A DNA stretch of 64,000 nucleotides from Lewinellaceae bacterium (GTDB lineage: Bacteria; Bacteroidota; Bacteroidia; Chitinophagales; Saprospiraceae), in contig JACJYB010000003.1 in NCBI GenBank assembly GCA_020636355.1, positions 124,001 through 188,000 on the forward strand. The letters are read 5' to 3'. Positions 1 through 8,485 of this stretch are shown here, one piece after another. Each line of letters opens with the position of its first letter. The first letter of the stretch is position 1. The translations under genes were made by a program, and so were the position numbers. The notes below the pieces were generated by a model. It did not search any database, was not told where the DNA came from, and saw nothing but the letters and a program-made list of their open reading frames with translations.

Positions 1-179
1 CGTTAGCCGGGTGGCTTGTACAGACGAATACATTGCCGGACGGTCTCCATCGCTGGAGTCACATCTGGATCTATCCGTTTGTATTTGGCGTTCTGGTAGC
101 CATCGTTTTTGTAGCCTTTTTCCGAGTCGGACCCTATGGCATCCGTAGACAATCACAAACCTCTGTCTCTGGACAATAA
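1..179 (+). CDS. C-terminal end of an MFS permease, nucleoside-symporter-like (5' partial)
   Basis: The frame is open from the window edge to the TAA at 177-179 and gives about 58 residues. It shows a strongly hydrophobic segment (IWIYPFVFGVLVAIVFVAFF) followed by a short polar tail. A last helix introduced by HRWSHIWIYP resembles the end of NupG/XapB-type nucleoside:H+ symporters of the major facilitator superfamily, but only one helix is visible, so the substrate is a guess. The 3' end overlaps the convergent small gene at 153-476 by 27 bases, so any terminator must lie inside coding sequence. Confidence 0.6.
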   Translation, partial: LAGWLVQTNTLPDGLHRWSHIWIYPFVFGVLVAIVFVAFFRVGPYGIRRQSQTSVSGQ

Positions 180-476
180 TCCATTTAATGCCAGGTAGAT
201 AAAGCTCCCTATTCCCAATAACAGCGCCAGATACCAGGATGACCACTCCTGCAAGAACAACACGAGCAGCATAAATCCAGCTATTAAGACGATACTCAAC
301 ACATCGGCCAGTATCGAATAGCGCATCCCTGATCCCAATGGGGCATTTCGAAGTTCCTGGGCGGACTCCTGATGCTTTTTCCAAATCGTCCATGCATCGA
401 GACTGGAATGTTCCTCTTGCCGGAGATCCAGCAGCCCCTGGCGCAATTTTATCTTTTCCGGTTGATGCTTTTTCAT
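153..476 (-). CDS. Small two-helix membrane protein downstream of an ECF sigma factor
   Basis: 107 residues. The N-terminal half is charged and probably cytoplasmic (residues 1-50). Two adjacent hydrophobic stretches follow at about 55-75 and 80-100, the second ending in a basic tail. I recognise no family. The ATG overlaps the TGA of the sigma-factor gene (473-476, ATGA), so translation is very probably coupled and the product should be made with the sigma factor. By position it could be an anti-sigma or sensor membrane protein, but it lacks the zinc-binding HxxxCxxC motif of ZAS-type anti-sigma factors, so this is inference only. Confidence 0.7.
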   Translation of the reverse strand: MKKHQPEKIKLRQGLLDLRQEEHSSLDAWTIWKKHQESAQELRNAPLGSGMRYSILADVLSIVLIAGFMLLVLFLQEWSSWYLALLLGIGSFIYLALNGLLSRDRGL

Positions 477-934
477 TCCAAGTAGTGTTTTAATTTGCTT
501 TTTATGCGGTATAACAAAACTTTGATACTGCTTCGTTGCAAACCCATGATCTTGCTTATTTCTTCATGGGAGAATTCCTCCGCATAGGCAAGCCATAACA
601 AATTACATTCTTTCTCGGACAACTGATTTAATAAGTAGCTCCAATCTAATTTAGCCTGCAGTTGACCTTCCAGTTCCGGTGAGTAATCTGAAGTTTGCGT
701 ACGTGGAAAGTTTTCACGCCGGGCCTGATCGATTTGGATCCTGATGGCAATTTGATAGAGATATGCTTTCTTCTGGTTAAAATGTTTACCCCTTGGTGGT
801 TTAGCCAAAAAGCGCAAATAGGATTCCTGCAATAGGTCATCCAGAAAGTCAGGATGAACTCCCCGAGAACGCAAGAAGCCTCGAAGCCCGGACCACGTCG
901 CCTCGTAAAACTGATCAAAGGTGCCAAATTGCAC
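473..934 (-). CDS. RNA polymerase sigma factor, ECF (sigma-70 family)
   Basis: 153 residues, the usual ECF size. Region 2 lies at about residues 10-75, with the DDLLQESYLRFL core-binding helix and a YLYQIAIRIQIDQARR segment in the -10 recognition position. Region 4 lies at about 95-150, with a helix-turn-helix (FSHEEISKIMGLQRSSIKVLLYRIKSKLK) that would read the -35 element. It directs RNA polymerase to a small regulon, probably in response to an envelope signal. It is the middle gene of a three-gene operon: the upstream membrane protein ends 2 bases before its start, and the downstream one overlaps its stop codon. No classical anti-sigma gene is adjacent; the two small membrane proteins are the candidates. 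Confidence 0.9.
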   Translation of the reverse strand: MQFGTFDQFYEATWSGLRGFLRSRGVHPDFLDDLLQESYLRFLAKPPRGKHFNQKKAYLYQIAIRIQIDQARRENFPRTQTSDYSPELEGQLQAKLDWSYLLNQLSEKECNLLWLAYAEEFSHEEISKIMGLQRSSIKVLLYRIKSKLKHYLE

Positions 935-936
935 GG

Positions 937-1353
937 CTAGGATGCCATTTGTTTACGGATCAATCGATGGACGACAAATGATCCTCCTCCCAGCATAGCC
1001 ATAAGGAAAGCCAGTGACCAGCCCTGTTTCACGTGTTGGGGATCTGTTTCAAAGATTCCAAACACAAAGATGACAAAAGCAAGAATCAGCAGGAAAATGC
1101 TGATAATCTGGAAAGTCAGTGCCAACGCCTTGAGATTTCTGTTACCATCGTTCCAGCCAAGCAATTGCAGCAATTGCTTGCCTTCTGCCGAGTTCAGGAA
1201 TGCGGTCAACTCCTGCGGTGAGGCAAATTTATCCAATAAAAAGAGCGTCTGTTCCTGACGTGCTTTCATATTAGACCGGTAATAAAGGTAACGCAGATAG
1301 GAAATAAACAGAATAAGTACTAAAAACACAAAGATCAGTGTTGAAGGTGTCAT
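937..1353 (-). CDS. Small membrane protein, first gene of the sigma-factor operon
   Basis: 138 residues. One hydrophobic helix lies at the N-terminus (about 4-24), then a soluble stretch (25-75) containing a short helical element (FASPQELTAFLNSAEGKQLLQ), then two further helices (about 78-100 and 112-130). I recognise no family. It is the promoter-proximal gene; the sigma-factor ATG follows 2 bases after its stop. The soluble segment between membrane helices, and conservation of position next to an ECF factor, would suit a membrane-bound regulator, but nothing in the sequence proves it. Confidence 0.7.
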   Translation of the reverse strand: MTPSTLIFVFLVLILFISYLRYLYYRSNMKARQEQTLFLLDKFASPQELTAFLNSAEGKQLLQLLGWNDGNRNLKALALTFQIISIFLLILAFVIFVFGIFETDPQHVKQGWSLAFLMAMLGGGSFVVHRLIRKQMAS

Positions 1354-1447
1354 AATTCTTATTTTTTGGGACTAAGACGGTAACCAGCACAATCGGTTAA
1401 CAAGGAGCGCAAAGATTGCTACCGGATTAGCAAAGCTGACTTGTTTT

Positions 1448-1879
1448 TTACAAATCTATGCGTATCCGCAAGGTATCGTTTTCAGGAATCTGGACCGCAG
1501 CATCTTTGAAATCAGGTGGGCCAAACCGGCCGCGGGCATTGTTGGAAAAACCATAAGGCTCCCTTGGAATACCTAATAGGTTGAAATCCAGTTGACCATT
1601 ACTGTTGACATCATGAAAAACCTTAACGGCATAGGCGCCTGGCTGAATGCCGGTCGAAAGAAAAACAATCTGATTACTTTGGGAAACAGGAATTCGTCCA
1701 CCAAAGCCAACTGCCTGATCATCCTGATACTGATCTTCGGTGACGATCGCTATCAATACCTGACCGGTATGATTTTTTAAACCGGCCACCTCCACTTGCA
1801 GGTATCCGGCTGGCTCCGGCAAATGAATTGTGAGCCAACCCATCCAGGGAATAATGAAACAGATGAGAAATAGCCGCAT
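1448..1879 (-). CDS. DUF2141 domain secreted protein
   Basis: 143 residues. An N-terminal hydrophobic stretch (about 1-20) acts as signal peptide or anchor. Residues 27-140 match the DUF2141 pattern: YLQVEVAGLKNHTGQVLIAI at the start, a central YAVKVFHDVNSNGQLD with an acidic metal-like loop, then GIPREPYGFSNNARGRFGPPDF. DUF2141 proteins are small exported beta-sandwich proteins of unknown role, common in Bacteroidota and Proteobacteria. It is monocistronic here, with the ECF operon downstream on the same strand after a gap of about 95 bases. Confidence 0.85.
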   Translation of the reverse strand: MRLFLICFIIPWMGWLTIHLPEPAGYLQVEVAGLKNHTGQVLIAIVTEDQYQDDQAVGFGGRIPVSQSNQIVFLSTGIQPGAYAVKVFHDVNSNGQLDFNLLGIPREPYGFSNNARGRFGPPDFKDAAVQIPENDTLRIRIDL

Positions 1880-1956
1880 GAGGCAAAAGTAACTGGTAAA
1901 GCAGAATGCAACCCGCGTTGTCCTAAATTAAATAGCGGTTTTCTCCTACATTGAAG

Positions 1957-1964
1957 TACTTTTG
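1957..1964 (+). promoter_or_regulatory. Candidate Bacteroidota -7 box upstream of the esterase gene
   Basis: TACTTTTG is an exact match to the TAnnTTTG -7 consensus of the primary Bacteroidota sigma factor and lies 26 bases before the ATG at 1990. No perfect TTTG is seen at the expected -33 position, only a T-rich run near 1937-1943, so support rests on one box and its position. Confidence 0.35.
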
Positions 1965-1989
1965 CATCTTATTTAAAACAGTTTGAATC

Positions 1990-2721
1990 ATGCATCGGGA
2001 AATCCACCATTGGTATAGTCCTAATCTCAATAAAGAAATGCCTATTGTAATGTATGGGCATTACGGTTTCGCATTACTGCTTTTACCCACAGCTGCTGCT
2101 GACTATTTGGAATACGAGCGATTCCTCATGATCCAGTCCCTGAAGCCACATATCGAAGCCGGTAAAATAAAAGTGTTTTCTGTTAATAGCATTAATGCGG
2201 AAAGTTGGCTGAATAATGGCATGCATCCACCCCACAAAGCGATCCGTCATAATCAGTTCAACGAATACGTTTATAACGAAGTCATCCCATTTATCAAATC
2301 AAAGACCAGTTACGACACGCCTATCTATGTTACCGGAGCCTCTTTGGGTGCACTGCATTCTGCGAATTTGTATTTCAGACGTCCGGATCTCATCAATGGA
2401 GTGATTGCAATGAGTGGAGTTTACGACCTGACAACCTATACCCGGGGTTACTGGGATGATCAGGTTTATTTCAATTCTCCGGTCCATTACCTACCAAATC
2501 TTGGTGATGATTTTTACTTGCCCCGGTTGCAATATGCTAACCACATCCACATATTAAGTGGAGCTGGAAATTACGAGAGACCGGATGCCTCGAGGCAGCT
2601 TTCCGGTATATTAAGCAGCAAAGGCATTCCGCACGAATTGGACATTTGGGGGCCGGATATGCCGCATGACTGGCCTACCTGGAGGGATATGTTACCCTAC
2701 TACATTGGCAGCAGATTCTAG
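1990..2721 (+). CDS. Esterase, alpha/beta-hydrolase fold (putative esterase family PF00756)
   Basis: 243 residues with no signal peptide, so probably cytoplasmic. The nucleophile elbow is VTGASLGALHS, giving Ser118 in a GxSxG motif. The acid is probably the Asp in SGAGNYERPD or DIWGPD, and the catalytic His is in MPHDWPTW near the C-terminus. The family hydrolyses carboxylic and thio-esters (esterase D, antigen-85-type and ferric-enterobactin esterases). The natural substrate cannot be read from the sequence. The gene stands alone between a DUF2141 gene and an LVIVD-repeat gene. Confidence 0.85.
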   Translation: MHREIHHWYSPNLNKEMPIVMYGHYGFALLLLPTAAADYLEYERFLMIQSLKPHIEAGKIKVFSVNSINAESWLNNGMHPPHKAIRHNQFNEYVYNEVIPFIKSKTSYDTPIYVTGASLGALHSANLYFRRPDLINGVIAMSGVYDLTTYTRGYWDDQVYFNSPVHYLPNLGDDFYLPRLQYANHIHILSGAGNYERPDASRQLSGILSSKGIPHELDIWGPDMPHDWPTWRDMLPYYIGSRF

Positions 2722-2778
2722 CCTGGATCCAAGGGACTTAACTTTCTGATTACCAGGAATTACCGGGTCAACTCAGGC

Positions 2779-2877
2779 TCATGATCAATCCTAGCAATGA
2801 TCATACGGGATCATGACTATTGTCATAGCCCAGCTTATTAATGTTGCCGATACTAGCAGTGATCCAAAACATGATCT
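2779..2877. promoter_or_regulatory. Cluster of TGATCA-type palindromes upstream of the LVIVD gene
   Basis: The 159-base gap before the LVIVD gene holds overlapping TCATGA/TGATCA palindromes at 2779-2787, a perfect 8-base palindrome ATGATCAT at 2797-2804, GGATCATGA at 2809-2817 and CATGATC at 2871-2877. A weak promoter-like pair lies among them: TTG at 2820-2822 and TAATGTTG at 2839-2846, one mismatch from TAnnTTTG. The spacing would suit an operator, but no regulator gene sits next to it. Confidence 0.3.
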
Positions 2878-2880
2878 GCT

Positions 2881-4746
2881 ATGAAAAAATCATCAATACT
2901 TTTGCCTGTCCTTTCGTTCGTGTTCTGGATGCTTATGGCCCTACCATATGTAAATGCACAAGTTAACGAGGGGATGAATTTGTTAGGACGCTGGACCGAT
3001 GGTCCGGTAACTACCGTTTATGTGGATGGCCAACTGGCCTATTACAATATGGGCTCCAGGATGGTTGTTCTGGATATTAAAAAGCCCGCCGATCCGCTTC
3101 TGTTAAAAGAATTCGAAACCGTGGGTACGGTTCGTGACATGCAGCGCGTCGGAGACATGCTTTATACGGTGATGGACGAAAATGGATTGGTTGTCTACAA
3201 CCTCAAAGACATCAACAATCCGCAATTGGTTGGCTCGCTGCCCTTATATTGTTACGATGGAGAATTGGTCGTAAGAGGCTCTTTTGCCTTCGTTTCTGAC
3301 GGGTTCCAACGGATGTTTATTATTGATGTGAGTAATCCGGCCAAACCGGTTGAAATCAGTAAGTTCCTGCTTGGTTTCAAACCGGATCAAATGATACTCA
3401 ACCATGAAATCATTTACCTGGCTGGTGGATTTTCGGGCTTGATGGGCATTGACGTCGCCAATCCAAAAATCCCCAAAGTCGTACATAATTATGTCTGTGA
3501 TTATGTGGGCGATTTGACCTTACTGGACGAACAAATGCTTGCCTTCCTTTCTTCGGATACGCTCCACCTGTTGGATATTAAAAATCCTGAAGACTGTAAA
3601 TTGTACAAATCCATAGGTGGCTTCGGAGAAATCACGCACATAGCTATGGATAATAACACGCTCTATACCAGTGGTGTCCATGGAAACCTTCAAACGTATT
3701 CTCTGGATGCGCAGTATAACATTACACCACTTGGCAGAACTCCTGAAATGGTGGAAGACCCTGTTTTTGAACTGACTGTTGCGGACAATGTCGCCTTCCA
3801 GGCTAAAGGTAGCGAGGGATTAACCCTGATCGATGTGACCAATTCCAGCAATCCGGTACTGATCACCACATTCTCTGCTAAAGGAAATAGTGAAGGAATT
3901 GCAATTCGGGATCAGGTGGCTTTTGTAGCTCAAATGAAATCCGGAGTTCAAATCCTTGACATCAGTGACCCCGCTGCCATCAAGCCTGTCAGTACCATTC
4001 CGGCATATGATGAAGTTTCTAAAGTTGTGGTTGATGGCAATTTATTATATGTCGCAGATGGGGATGCAGATTTTCGTGTGTACGACGTAACCAACTTAAT
4101 GCAACCTAAGGAGCTGGGCAGTCTGGACTTACCCGATGGTACCGCTGATTTTCTCGTCAAAGAGGGCATGGCCTATATTGCACAGCACAGCCGGGGTGTC
4201 TATCTGGCCGATATAAAAAACCCGCAGAATATTAAGTTACTCGGCAATTACGATACGCGGGCCAAGGTGGCCGGCCTTGACCAGATGGATCACTTCCTTT
4301 ATCTGGCGGATGGAGATGGAGGATTGATTGTATTGGACATTAACAAACCAGGAAATCCCAAGATGGTGGGCCTGTTTACGGATACACGTAATGCCAGAGA
4401 TGTAGTGGTTAATGACCATTATGCTTATCTCGCAGACTATACCAATGGCATGCATGTCATCGACATCGCTAATCCGGGTGACCCTGTTGAAGCTGGCTCT
4501 TTATTCATACTTGGAAGAGCGGAACGAATCTTATTCAACAATCATTTTGTTATTGTTGCTCTGGATTACCGGGGCCTGGCCGTGATGGATGTTCAAAATC
4601 CGGAAAGTCCCAAATTGGTTGGCTACTACAATACGTCCGGAAGTGTCCGGGATGTTCAGATCCACGATGGAAAAATTTATGTAGCAGACCATGACGGAGG
4701 TATCGCAGTATTTAAACTGGACATCGCAGGTGCAATGACTTATTAA
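2881..4746 (+). CDS. Secreted LVIVD-repeat beta-propeller protein
   Basis: 621 residues. Residues 1-26 form a signal peptide ending in VNA-Q. The rest consists of repeated blades of about 42-45 residues with the pattern ...LVVYNLKDINNPQLVG, MFIIDVSNPAKPVEIS, GMHVIDIANPGDPVEAG, typical of the LVIVD repeat (PF08309). About a dozen blades can be counted, enough for two propeller rings or one large ring. Such proteins are periplasmic or surface proteins of unknown function; binding of another protein or a glycan is likely. No C-terminal T9SS sorting domain is seen. Transcription ends at the hairpin shared with the convergent transporter gene. Confidence 0.85.
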   Translation: MKKSSILLPVLSFVFWMLMALPYVNAQVNEGMNLLGRWTDGPVTTVYVDGQLAYYNMGSRMVVLDIKKPADPLLLKEFETVGTVRDMQRVGDMLYTVMDENGLVVYNLKDINNPQLVGSLPLYCYDGELVVRGSFAFVSDGFQRMFIIDVSNPAKPVEISKFLLGFKPDQMILNHEIIYLAGGFSGLMGIDVANPKIPKVVHNYVCDYVGDLTLLDEQMLAFLSSDTLHLLDIKNPEDCKLYKSIGGFGEITHIAMDNNTLYTSGVHGNLQTYSLDAQYNITPLGRTPEMVEDPVFELTVADNVAFQAKGSEGLTLIDVTNSSNPVLITTFSAKGNSEGIAIRDQVAFVAQMKSGVQILDISDPAAIKPVSTIPAYDEVSKVVVDGNLLYVADGDADFRVYDVTNLMQPKELGSLDLPDGTADFLVKEGMAYIAQHSRGVYLADIKNPQNIKLLGNYDTRAKVAGLDQMDHFLYLADGDGGLIVLDINKPGNPKMVGLFTDTRNARDVVVNDHYAYLADYTNGMHVIDIANPGDPVEAGSLFILGRAERILFNNHFVIVALDYRGLAVMDVQNPESPKLVGYYNTSGSVRDVQIHDGKIYVADHDGGIAVFKLDIAGAMTY

Positions 4747-4791
4747 ACCCAGGTCTGAAAATACTGCTGAGTGGACCTTAGTGGGACAAAC

Positions 4792-4828
4792 AAAAATCCG
4801 GGCTGATTCACCAGTCCGGATTTTTTTT
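4792..4828. terminator. Bidirectional intrinsic terminator
   Basis: The stem AAAAATCCGG pairs with CCGGATTTTT and can be extended by GCTG/CAGT around a short loop, with A and T tracts on either side. It lies between the stop codons of the convergent LVIVD gene (4746) and EamA transporter gene (4827), so it can end both transcripts. Confidence 0.85.
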
Positions 4829-5747
4829 AAGCGGCTTTCCTTTTCGATTGCCAACTTAAAAAGGTAATGCTGGCGACAATGCACAATCCTCCCACAATCT
4901 GTAACATACCCAGGCGCTCTCCCAGCAGCCAGTGCGCCAATGTAATGGTTGAGAGTGGGCCTACACTGGCAATAATTGCTGCCTTGGCAGCGCCAATCCG
5001 GGCTATGGCCATGTTGACCAGATAGGACGGAATGACGGTCGCAATAAATGCCATAGCCAATGCGATAGCCCACAATTGCCAGGGATAATGCTGGAGATAA
5101 AAAGAGCCTCCGTGTTCAATGCCATAATGCACAATGACAGAAATGCAGGCAATGATCATGGACAAGCTCGTAAATCGCATCACACCAAATACTGGAATTA
5201 ATTGTTGACTCAAAATAAGGTATAAAGCAAAGGTAAAAGCACACCCCAATACCAGAAATACACCAGTCCAGAATCCCGGAGACCATGACATGGTGATTAA
5301 CTGTTTTCCAAATAACAGGATCAACCCAAGATAACTTATCCCAATCGTTGTCCACTCACGGCCCTTGACTTTGGTTCCGATCCAAAAATGAGCCATGATA
5401 GCTACTAATGACGGGTAGATGAAAAGAATCAATCGCTCAAGACTGGCATCAATATATTGTAAGCCGGCAAAATCCAGTAAACTCGAAAAATAGTAGCCAA
5501 GAACAGCACTAACGATCAGTAACAACCAGGATTTTGGGGGATATGGTTTCGGCGATTGTTTCCGGGAAGAGATCCACCAGGTTACCAGGTAAAATGGCAG
5601 CGCCAAGCTCATTCGTAACAACAACAAGGTAATGGTATCCACCTCAAGCCGGTAGGCCAGTTTCACAAATACCGCTTTTGTGGAAAAGCAAAGTGCACCG
5701 GCTATGGCCAGGGCGACACCGATCTGGTTGTTTTGCGATGAGGTCAT
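4827..5747 (-). CDS. DMT-superfamily transporter, EamA type
   Basis: 306 residues with ten predicted membrane helices arranged as two EamA repeats (about 10-140 and 155-295). The second repeat ends in the characteristic GPLSTITLAHWLLGERLGMLQIVGG segment. Members export small metabolites such as amino acids or their derivatives; the substrate is not predictable here. The length is normal for the family. The gene is monocistronic, ends at the shared terminator, and is convergent with the LVIVD gene. Confidence 0.9.
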   Translation of the reverse strand: MTSSQNNQIGVALAIAGALCFSTKAVFVKLAYRLEVDTITLLLLRMSLALPFYLVTWWISSRKQSPKPYPPKSWLLLIVSAVLGYYFSSLLDFAGLQYIDASLERLILFIYPSLVAIMAHFWIGTKVKGREWTTIGISYLGLILLFGKQLITMSWSPGFWTGVFLVLGCAFTFALYLILSQQLIPVFGVMRFTSLSMIIACISVIVHYGIEHGGSFYLQHYPWQLWAIALAMAFIATVIPSYLVNMAIARIGAAKAAIIASVGPLSTITLAHWLLGERLGMLQIVGGLCIVASITFLSWQSKRKAA

Positions 5748-5834
5748 TAACCCGCTATTTAGCAGGCCAATTTATGGCAGTTCCGCCATTTCGAAAACCT
5801 TGGATTGTCCTGTTATACGATCTCCAATCAGGCA

Positions 5835-6551
5835 CTAGGATACAAAATCGGGCAGCTTAACACGTGCAAGATCTTGTCTTAATGCCTGGACATGGAAATG
5901 GAATGCGTCGAGCATCCATCCGGGCCATCTATGGCTATCCCGGCCAGATCTAATGACGATCCATTCCAGAAATGCTTGGTATTCGCTACGGACTTCAGCG
6001 GCGTTTCTTTCGCGCAATGCAAACAACAATCGATTCCCGTTATATGCTTTCAGGTCTTCTGCCAGATCCTCAACATCATCCATGATCTCCGTCATGTAAT
6101 CAAACGCTATCCAACTGGATTTCGGAATTTGTGTTGTCACCTCCGGATAACGGTCATACACCAGTTGGCGCATTAACTTCACGTCACAGGATTTATGCCA
6201 GTAAAAAGCACGAATATTGAGGCTGGCAGGTGTTTTGCCCTTTCTGATGGCTAGTTCCCGTTGCATATAAATATAGAATGAATGCAACAATGATTTTATC
6301 TGTTCCGGACGGTACCCAAATCCGGTTAATTGATCTTCGCAGGTTGACCACAATCCTGAAATTATCTTTGAATCAGGCTTCCAGGTTTCTTCCAGATACT
6401 TATCCAGCTCATAGATGTGATATTGCAGCTGGATGAGTCGTTGGTAGAAGTCTTGCCGGTCGGCATCCAATCCCTTACCAAGACTCAATAACCAGGGTAG
6501 TTGTCTGAGCTCAAATAACGCTTCTATTTTATGGATCAATTCCTTATTCAC
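5835..6551 (-). CDS. Hypothetical helical cytoplasmic protein
   Basis: 238 residues beginning with a GTG codon; no in-frame ATG occurs near it. There is no signal peptide or membrane segment. The sequence is rich in amphipathic helices and contains an acidic stretch (FDYMTEIMDDVEDLAEDL, about 150-167). Aspartate-rich helices of this kind also occur in all-helical isoprenoid-synthase-like folds, but the DDxxD pattern is not convincing, so I assign no function. It sits 87 bases upstream of the EamA gene on the same strand and could share its transcript. Confidence 0.65.
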   Translation of the reverse strand: MNKELIHKIEALFELRQLPWLLSLGKGLDADRQDFYQRLIQLQYHIYELDKYLEETWKPDSKIISGLWSTCEDQLTGFGYRPEQIKSLLHSFYIYMQRELAIRKGKTPASLNIRAFYWHKSCDVKLMRQLVYDRYPEVTTQIPKSSWIAFDYMTEIMDDVEDLAEDLKAYNGNRLLFALRERNAAEVRSEYQAFLEWIVIRSGRDSHRWPGWMLDAFHFHVQALRQDLARVKLPDFVS

Positions 6552-6601
6552 ACCAACGAGATATAGACTTTAGTCCGGCTCCAAAGATAGCATTTGCCCG
6601 G

Positions 6602-7288
6602 TTATCCTTCGTGCTGAAGGTCTTCATCCTTAAGAAATCCCCATACGATCAGAAACTGAGCGACCAGATAGGTGATCATTATCCACCAATGGCTTCCTGG
6701 AATCGGAGCAATGAATTTATCATAAGCCAACAGGCTATCCGAAGCCATAAAAAATAACGCCCCTTGCCAGACTTTGCCATGACCTGGGTGTCTTCGATTG
6801 CGCGCTATGGCCGCAGATGTCATCATTGTAATGATCACCATATAAAAGTATACCGGGATTTTCAATGCCTCGAGGTGTGGTGAAAGATACCAGCCGTATA
6901 CGATCAGAAAGCTCCAGAGAATTAATATAAGGTTTACTTGCCAATGCTTGAGAGCTCCACGCTGGCGCAAGAAAAAATAAGCATACACCATATGCGTTAA
7001 CAGAAAAGCCAACAAGCCGGCGATGAAGTAAAACAATCCATCCTGGGTAAGTAATACATCTCCTACCCAACTGGCAGTAAGCGCCAGATAAACCCAAACC
7101 AATTGTGTTTTACTTTGCTGCCAATACCAAATCATAAGGGCCGGTATCAGCACGGACTTGGTGATAACCGCTAATGAATCCGCCGAAAACTGGACAGCAA
7201 AAAGGTGAATGATGCTTACCAACACAAACTGCCAGAACCAACCATCAAACCGGTTAGAAGACAATTTCTGAGGTTTGCTTTTTGCCAT
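6602..7288 (-). CDS. Lysoplasmalogenase-type integral membrane protein (YhhN family)
   Basis: About 228 residues with 7-8 membrane helices. Family hallmarks are seen in SWVGDVLLTQDGLFYFIAGLLAFLLTHMVYAYFF and the later FMASDSLLAYDKF segment, with conserved acidic residues inside helices. The YhhN/TMEM86 family includes enzymes that cleave the vinyl-ether bond of lysoplasmalogens; bacterial members are mostly uncharacterised. I chose the ATG at 7286-7288; an in-frame GTG at 7319-7321 would add 11 residues. Either start lies inside the end of the M28 peptidase gene (stop at 7254), so the two are transcribed together and probably coupled. Confidence 0.8.
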   Translation of the reverse strand: MAKSKPQKLSSNRFDGWFWQFVLVSIIHLFAVQFSADSLAVITKSVLIPALMIWYWQQSKTQLVWVYLALTASWVGDVLLTQDGLFYFIAGLLAFLLTHMVYAYFFLRQRGALKHWQVNLILILWSFLIVYGWYLSPHLEALKIPVYFYMVIITMMTSAAIARNRRHPGHGKVWQGALFFMASDSLLAYDKFIAPIPGSHWWIMITYLVAQFLIVWGFLKDEDLQHEG

Positions 7289-8471
7289 CCCTAATGTATT
7301 CAATGGTTGTTTTATCCCCACTGTTGAATTTACCTAGGGCATCCATATAACCATAAATATCTTTCACATCCACGTCACCCAGTCGGATGATGACATCTCC
7401 TTTTTCCATCCCTGCTTTTTCAGCCGGACGATCGGATAATACGCCATCTATCCGCATTCCGTCTCCTGCTGTATAGGTATAATCCGGCATGACGCCAAGG
7501 GTAACTTTGAAGGAGGATGCTTTTTTCCCACTATCGTCTTTGGTTTTAGTAAATGCCAGTTTAGGCTGATCATCAAGTGACAGGATCAATCGGATCATAT
7601 AGTCCGATACATCTTTGATGCCCTCATAATTGATCAGTTCCGAGTCATCGGATGGCTTATGATAATCCGTGTGTTGCCCGGCAAAAAAATGCAATACCGG
7701 CATGTCCTCCAGATAAAATGACGTATGATCCGAGGGACCTACTCCACTGTCGGTAGTTTGAATGGTCAAGTCCCCTTTTTCCTGTTCGAGCAGATCTTTC
7801 CAAACCGGAGAAGTTCCTGCACCATTCACCACCAATACGTGTTCTTTGTTCAGGCGACCGACCATGTCCATATTCATCATGTAATTCACCCTATCCAGGG
7901 AAATGGTTGGGTTTGCTGCGTAATACTTTGAGCCGAACAATCCATATTCTTCACCAGAGAATGCGATAAACAATACATTTTCTTTTAGTGCCGCATTATT
8001 TTTCAAGCTCTCAGCCAGGTACAGGAGTGCCGCAACGCCGCTGGCATTGTCGTCAGCGCCATTATGAATGGCAGGCTCTCCGGTGTATAAGCTTCCGGTA
8101 TGTCCGAAACCCAGGTGGTCGTAATGGGCGCCGATGACAATCGTCTGGTTCGAGCCTTTGTCCAAATAACCCACAACATTTTTACCATGTACCGTTCTTG
8201 GTTCTTTAATAGGGTCCGCAGCGTGCGGGTTTGGCCTTTCTTCGAAGGTAAATGGTTGAAAAAAACCATCCGTTCCGACCGGAGTCAATCCGATGTGGGC
8301 AAATCGATCGGCCACATATTCAGCGGCAAGGGATTCCCCTTCGGTTCCTGTTTCCCTTCCCAGTAACAAGTCGGAAGAGAGGTAAACCACATCCACTTTG
8401 ATTTGTAACTCAGACTGTGAATTGCCGAGTGTGGCTAAAAGTAATAGGCTATAGAAAAAAAGTTTTCTCAT
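7254..8471 (-). CDS. Secreted M28-family zinc aminopeptidase with C-terminal PDZ domain
   Basis: 405 residues. A signal peptide occupies residues 1-18. The M28 catalytic domain (about 90-300) shows the full di-zinc set: His116 (GAHYDH), the bridging Asp140 (NGADDNASG), the Glu174-Glu175 pair (SGEEYGLFGS), Asp202 (MNMDMVGR) and His271 (HTDYHKPSD). A PDZ domain follows at about 320-405 (VLSDRPAEKAGMEKGDVIIRLGDVDV). It probably removes N-terminal amino acids from peptides in the periplasm or outside the cell. It shares a transcript with the YhhN gene, whose start lies inside its 3' end. A 14-base gap separates it from the coiled-coil gene upstream. Confidence 0.92.
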   Translation of the reverse strand: MRKLFFYSLLLLATLGNSQSELQIKVDVVYLSSDLLLGRETGTEGESLAAEYVADRFAHIGLTPVGTDGFFQPFTFEERPNPHAADPIKEPRTVHGKNVVGYLDKGSNQTIVIGAHYDHLGFGHTGSLYTGEPAIHNGADDNASGVAALLYLAESLKNNAALKENVLFIAFSGEEYGLFGSKYYAANPTISLDRVNYMMNMDMVGRLNKEHVLVVNGAGTSPVWKDLLEQEKGDLTIQTTDSGVGPSDHTSFYLEDMPVLHFFAGQHTDYHKPSDDSELINYEGIKDVSDYMIRLILSLDDQPKLAFTKTKDDSGKKASSFKVTLGVMPDYTYTAGDGMRIDGVLSDRPAEKAGMEKGDVIIRLGDVDVKDIYGYMDALGKFNSGDKTTIEYIRDGKKQTSEIVF

Positions 8472-8485
8472 GTCAGCTAGCTTAG

